DNA of 9,953 nucleotides from positions 1-9,953 of the forward strand of contig JAJRUU010000258.1 in NCBI GenBank assembly GCA_024277605.1. The letters are read 5' to 3'. This document shows positions 6,501 through 9,953 of this stretch, piece after piece. The DNA comes from a bacterium. Its GTDB lineage: Bacteria > SZUA-182 > SZUA-191 > JAJRXT01. A model generated the notes under the pieces. The model saw only the letters and a list, made by a program, of their open reading frames with translations. It was not told the DNA's origin and ran no database searches. Position 1 is the stretch's first letter; every line of letters begins with the position of its first letter. Made by a program: the position numbers and the translations under genes.

Positions 6501-6957
6501 CCGCCAGGGACATAGTTTTCAACTGCCGGTATATTTACTGGCCATCGCCGATTTCCTGAAAGATAAGGGCTATAAAATAGGCGCCGGGGGCTATTATCAG
6601 CTCAACTCAACCCATGACATAAAAAAAACCGCTTACTTTGGCCGGGATGATATTAGAGCGAGCCGTCCTTGCGAACTGGCCGGCCTTAAAGTACTGGTCT
6701 CCAGACAACGTAACTATGGTCTGCTATCCGACAATGAGCTTGAGCGCCAACTGGCACAGATCAAATCCCGATTGCTACATATTCACCGGTTGATAAACCG
6801 AGGCCGTTTTCACCCCCCGCTGGAAGCTGAAGGCGCCCTGCCCTGCCGTTTCTGTGACTTTGCCTGCATATGCCGGACGGATGCCCTCAGGCTCAGCAAA
6901 ATGTACTCCAGCTTAGACGATCAGGGGCATTATAAACCACTCAAGGATACCGTATAA
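3529..6957 (+). CDS. addB: Helicase-nuclease subunit AddB
   Basis: AddB pairs with AddA to process double-strand DNA ends to 3' overhangs for RecA. The 1142-residue length is usual. The N-terminal two thirds is a helicase-like fold without working helicase motifs. The C-terminal RecB-family nuclease is intact: GRVDRID with D964, YDYK with D979 and K981, and Q998 (QLPVY). Four cysteines of the iron-sulfur staple are present: C806 (DYAVCPLGY) and C1106, C1109, C1115 in CX2CX5C spacing, with an extra C1113. The N-terminus ITAPTQSQRQ has no GKT/GKS P-loop, unlike the GSGKT I recall in Bacillus AddB. The ATG has no close Shine-Dalgarno: CAGG is 23 bases upstream inside a small hairpin (3501-3515), and no other in-frame start is near. 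A run of nine C (4754-4762) lies inside the gene. The stop is followed after four bases by addA. Confidence 0.93.
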   Translation: MAHIILITAPTQSQRQAHIHKILHNSVPPTLPPDCIYLAPSRRKVTYTQDRLLKQSGKSWIPPVYTLNEFAKQIYLKLGGDKQSVNALSQKLILHSLLTKSSIKWEFFSPEELTPGLLKKIAQFIAQVKTYCPKDLAHSIRQYRSPLGLQAKDGDLIALFQHYRQFLAEKSLADPQDILSDTVKLLKGENPPAKPLPQIKRLIIDGFYYFNPLEREFTKAIIKTFAQIVVSSESEPPPIETKHELLTDYLDFWRELGSNAAHSLKLITPESSPSAYDPNFMAISQQLFKPSKPAAVPTPNLIIHSPFHRRQEVKDIARNIRHIISRQSDTRLSSMYVVFPKMSIYAPLVQEIFPCYGIPYEITKGYPLQASPIARTALRLLAVRLHGYQREDWCALFASELVSYSDSITPPQWADFINSLEIAPATACGLLSLPPDEKQQLNLPLIDRWARRANLKGGANWQQNWLKSLVNSINVSHLDKEKQAELYRQLYLLQSAWAEFDCLPHNLTGQQFSESLLYLIKRFGVFENIIGQLKHVHNYSNRDKHIILKRDFDALNTLHSLLRQIMSGLKLTNKENSKLPLAELHSLFLEHLAAEEYHTTDHTEDRVQVVETLELRGLHFEYLFWGGLAENEFPRPEPQELFYPAVGPKRMFAQLPRLAEDRYLFSYVFRNTHRQISLSYPLTDQGKPLLPSPFIEELQQVTAIDTIGPQAISPACFTRGELLCDIAAELNKNTVPLLKLKALKQLDHESYLQLLHILKTESLRQSCTAFSAYEGLLNSPANIQYIKGLNPDARYNVTQLEDYAVCPLGYFFKYVLKLTPAEEIIEDFKPQDRGSLLHTILEDFYRKRIKEYEDDRLQINITQDNLEEASRQMLQSAQRVLSGFHTKYINLFWENEKQGLIAGLTPGLTLGKDQQAPGILRSFLEYEAQSIDRLTPCYVEFSFGQRGIAPALSLSEIQLEGRVDRIDLAVDKGVFVVYDYKFGAAPSGSLIRQGHSFQLPVYLLAIADFLKDKGYKIGAGGYYQLNSTHDIKKTAYFGRDDIRASRPCELAGLKVLVSRQRNYGLLSDNELERQLAQIKSRLLHIHRLINRGRFHPPLEAEGALPCRFCDFACICRTDALRLSKMYSSLDDQGHYKPLKDTV

Positions 6958-6961
6958 GCAT

Positions 6962-9953
6962 ATGCCCGAAGCTAAACTTACACTAGAGCAACAAATAGCC
7001 TGCGATTTTAAACGCAATTTGTACGTCTGCGCCGTAGCGGGCAGCGGTAAGACTGAGGTGCTCACCCGCAGAGTAATCCACATCTTAAAACAGCACAAAC
7101 TAGCGCTATCCCGTATTCTGGTACTCACCTTTACCGACAAGGCAGCCGGCCAGTTGAGGGCCCGGGTTTATCAGGCCATTCAGCAACAAGCCCTTAAAAC
7201 AGATACGTATCAGCCGTATTGGCTGAAACTTAAGGAAAACTTTTATTCAAACTATATCTCCACCTTTCATTCTTTCTGTGCCTCCATACTACGGGAGTAT
7301 GCGCTGGAAGCCCAACTGGACCCGGATTTTCGCATCTTAAGTGAGCCTGAACATCAGGATTTATTGACCGATGTGCTAAATAGTGAGATAGACCGCCTGG
7401 CCGCTACCTCCCAAACTTCGGCATTGACAAGGCTGAATCGAATGTGGCGGCGTAATGCCATTGTGTCGATCCTTATTAACATAATAAAAACCCGCAGCCG
7501 GACTGAAAACTGGCTGGCTGAATTTTCAGGCTTGACTTTTGAACGATATATGGATCGGCTGAATGATTACCGGCACCAGGTAATAACTGAGCAGATAGCT
7601 GACATATGTAACTCAGCGCAATTCAGGGGGTATCTGGATACTATTTTGAGCTTCCGGCAAGCCGACAAAAAAACCCGCAGCGAAACAGAAAAACTGGCTG
7701 ACATCTTAACGATTTATCCCCAATTAAAAAAGTTAAGTCAGCTGCCGCCTGATTCCGGGCTTGAATTATTAGCCCAGCTCCATAAACAGCTTGGTCTCCG
7801 GGGGATGAAGCAACCAGACTTCAAGCAAGCTATTAAAGGTCTCAGAGATTTACTGGATGAAAGTCACCTATTTGACTACGAAGTAAACCAAGCCTTAGAA
7901 CGAGAAGGGTATGAACTGCTCTCAGCGCTGGCAAGCGTAGGGCGACACTGTCTTTCCGCCTATAAAACACACAAGCGAAATAACGCCTGCCTGGATTTTG
8001 AGGATTTACAACTATTAACCCTAAAGCTGCTCAAAGACGAACAACACCCCCATGTTGGCGCAGAATTACGGAATCGCTTCCGTTATATCATGGTAGATGA
8101 ATTCCAGGACACCAACCCCTTACAATGGCGGATATTAAAGATACTTGCCTCAAATGAACAGGGGTTACATGGAGACAAGCTGTTTCTGGTAGGGGATGAA
8201 AAGCAGTCCATCTACGCCTTCCGTGGGGCGGATGTCAGCGTGTTTGCCCAGGCCCGGACAGAACTTCAGCAGGCGAACATCAAGCATAATACGCATCAAT
8301 TGCCCTTTGAGTTACCGGCTGAGTACACCGCAGACTACGCCCGCTTAGATGCTGTCGAACACGATCGCTTACTTTGCGGAGAAGTGGCGCTAAAACACAA
8401 CTTTCGTACAGCTGGAGAAGTCCTCGATTTTATTAACCCTTTCTTTGGACGCCTGTTTCAGCGGGAGCACTACCAGGCATATGATGCCCAACCTCAAGCA
8501 CAAACCGCCAAACGCCAACTCCCCGGTGCGAAAGTGGAACTCATGCTGGTGGAAAAAGAAACCTCTGATTCAATCAATCAGGAAGAGCGGCTGGACGATT
8601 ATATAAAAGAAGCCCACCTGATCGCCAGGAAGATAAAACATATCCTAAGGGTCAAGCCCGCTGAATACAGCCGGGTGCTGGAAAAACTGGAACAAGGCGA
8701 ACCGGCCATCGCTATACTGCTGGCGCGACGAAATAAAATCAAGATATATGAAGAGGCGCTTCGGCGGGAAGATATAGATTTTTTAGTCTCTAAGGGACGC
8801 GGATTTTATCAGCGCCAGGAGATAATTGATATAGTAAATGTGCTTAAATTCATAAATCAACCCCAACTGGATATTCCACTCGCCGGTATATTGCGATCTC
8901 CCTTAATCGGGCTATCCGATGAGGGCCTGTTGGCCCTGGCCTCATCAACAGGTAATTGTTTGTGGGATAAATTTTTATCCATTTTTAAGACTGGAACACC
9001 AACTAATTGGCCGCCAGGATTTCTACCCGCCGACACTAAAGTATTACCCAGGGCATATAATTTACTTAAAAGCTGGATTGGGCTAAAGGATCGCCTGTCG
9101 CTTTCAGAATTAATAAGTAAAATATCAAACGACAGTCAATTGTACAGCTACCTGGCTAAAAGCCCGCGCGGGGCACAGAATGTCGCCAATCTGGAAAAAT
9201 TCATTGAACTGGCCCAGAACTTCGAAGCTTCCGGCAGAGGCGGCGTTTGGGAATGGCTCAATTTCCTGGAAGAACGGCTTAAGGGTAGTGACGAAGGAGA
9301 GGCGGATTCGGAACCTGCTTTAGGGGGAGCGGTGCAGTTGATGACTATCCATCAGGCGAAGGGACTGGAGTTCCCGTTGGTGTTTGTGCCTGACCTTAGC
9401 AATCCATTTTCTGGAAAAAGTGGAAAATACTTGCCGGCGGATAAGCTAAGCGATGGAGAACAATGCCGTTATGAGCTGGGCGTCAAAGCCCCCGATCCCG
9501 AAGACCGCTTTAAGCCCCAGGCTACATTATTGAGAAAAATAATCGCTAATATGTATAAGCAAAAAGAGTTAGCCGAAAGAAGGCGCCTGCTGTATGTAGC
9601 GGCCACCCGCGCCCAGGACCACCTGGTTATGGTAGGACAATTAAAGCGCAAACCGCCTGTGAGGGCAGGCTGTTGGCAGGATTGGATAAGGGAAATTTTG
9701 GGGCTCGATGCTTTGGGTGAATCACAGACGGCTACTATCGCTAATCTACAGGGAAAGCAGATAAACATTCCGCTCACATGGTTTAATCCCGAAGAAGAGA
9801 TCGGCTTATACCAGGCGCCTCCAAATATAAATCCTGAAGAGCTAGATAAACAGGTAGGACAATTATCCTCAAATACCGAATCGGATTATATTATCCAAAA
9901 CCTCAAATCACTACCAATTCATGAACGGCCGACATTCTCACCCACCAGTCTGC
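6962..9953 (+). CDS. addA: Helicase-nuclease subunit AddA, 3' end beyond the window
   Basis: AddA is the superfamily 1A (UvrD-like) ATP-dependent motor and second nuclease of AddAB. I translated 997 codons with no stop. Motifs in order: LTLEQQ (6-11, Q motif), AVAGSGKT (24-31, Walker A), VLTFTDKAA (54-62, Ia), STFHSFC (100-106, Ib), VDEFQDT (378-384, II), VGDEKQSIYAFRGAD (410-424, III), LKHNFRT (477-483, IV), TIHQAKGLEFP (795-805, V) and ERRRLLYVAATRA (872-884, VI). All catalytic residues are kept, so the motor should be active. The stretch between motifs III and IV (425-476) looks about 20 residues longer than in Bacillus AddA. The frame is cut at PTFSPTSL, about where the PD-(D/E)XK nuclease domain should begin, so roughly 200-300 residues are missing. 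The ATG lies four bases after the addB stop; AAGGA (6943-6947) is a distant Shine-Dalgarno inside addB. Confidence 0.95.
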   Translation, partial: MPEAKLTLEQQIACDFKRNLYVCAVAGSGKTEVLTRRVIHILKQHKLALSRILVLTFTDKAAGQLRARVYQAIQQQALKTDTYQPYWLKLKENFYSNYISTFHSFCASILREYALEAQLDPDFRILSEPEHQDLLTDVLNSEIDRLAATSQTSALTRLNRMWRRNAIVSILINIIKTRSRTENWLAEFSGLTFERYMDRLNDYRHQVITEQIADICNSAQFRGYLDTILSFRQADKKTRSETEKLADILTIYPQLKKLSQLPPDSGLELLAQLHKQLGLRGMKQPDFKQAIKGLRDLLDESHLFDYEVNQALEREGYELLSALASVGRHCLSAYKTHKRNNACLDFEDLQLLTLKLLKDEQHPHVGAELRNRFRYIMVDEFQDTNPLQWRILKILASNEQGLHGDKLFLVGDEKQSIYAFRGADVSVFAQARTELQQANIKHNTHQLPFELPAEYTADYARLDAVEHDRLLCGEVALKHNFRTAGEVLDFINPFFGRLFQREHYQAYDAQPQAQTAKRQLPGAKVELMLVEKETSDSINQEERLDDYIKEAHLIARKIKHILRVKPAEYSRVLEKLEQGEPAIAILLARRNKIKIYEEALRREDIDFLVSKGRGFYQRQEIIDIVNVLKFINQPQLDIPLAGILRSPLIGLSDEGLLALASSTGNCLWDKFLSIFKTGTPTNWPPGFLPADTKVLPRAYNLLKSWIGLKDRLSLSELISKISNDSQLYSYLAKSPRGAQNVANLEKFIELAQNFEASGRGGVWEWLNFLEERLKGSDEGEADSEPALGGAVQLMTIHQAKGLEFPLVFVPDLSNPFSGKSGKYLPADKLSDGEQCRYELGVKAPDPEDRFKPQATLLRKIIANMYKQKELAERRRLLYVAATRAQDHLVMVGQLKRKPPVRAGCWQDWIREILGLDALGESQTATIANLQGKQINIPLTWFNPEEEIGLYQAPPNINPEELDKQVGQLSSNTESDYIIQNLKSLPIHERPTFSPTSL

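Overview
The window reads as chromosomal DNA of a low-to-moderate GC Bacillota, most likely a Clostridia-class anaerobe. The evidence is an hrcA gene under a CIRCE operator and a sigma-A type promoter, plus an addB-addA pair, the Gram-positive type of recombination helicase-nuclease. AddB carries the four cysteines of the iron-sulfur nuclease staple. Genus cannot be fixed from the sequence alone.

Layout. Positions 1-178 are non-coding and lie downstream of hrcA. The heat-shock repressor gene hrcA (179-1219) is on the minus strand, with its Shine-Dalgarno, CIRCE operator (1245-1271) and a strong TTGACA-17-TATGTT promoter (1277-1305). Two diverged copies of a roughly 110-base element lie on either side of this unit in opposite orientation (about 60-176 and 1321-1427). 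No grpE start is visible in the 178 bases after hrcA. The region 1443-1752 is AT-rich. It holds candidate promoters for the rightward genes and a cloverleaf-like pair of inverted REP-type hairpins (1619-1698) whose two arms differ by a compensatory base-pair change.

Two genes on the plus strand follow, joined by an ATGA overlap: a 110-residue protein with two predicted membrane segments (1753-2085) and a pentapeptide-repeat protein (2082-3017). The pentapeptide frame is interrupted by one in-frame TGA, after which the same repeat continues in the same frame for 89 codons to 3287. This is either a recent nonsense mutation (probably GGA to TGA) or a readthrough site.

After a 241-base gap with several small inverted repeats, addB (3529-6957) and addA (6962 to beyond the right edge) form an operon with a 4-base gap. 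Together they make the AddAB helicase-nuclease, which resects double-strand breaks for RecA-dependent repair and degrades foreign linear DNA. All superfamily 1 helicase motifs of AddA are present. The window ends just before its C-terminal nuclease domain.

The best candidates for something undescribed are the paired elements around hrcA, the REP-like cloverleaf, and the two-gene membrane/pentapeptide module with its in-frame UGA.
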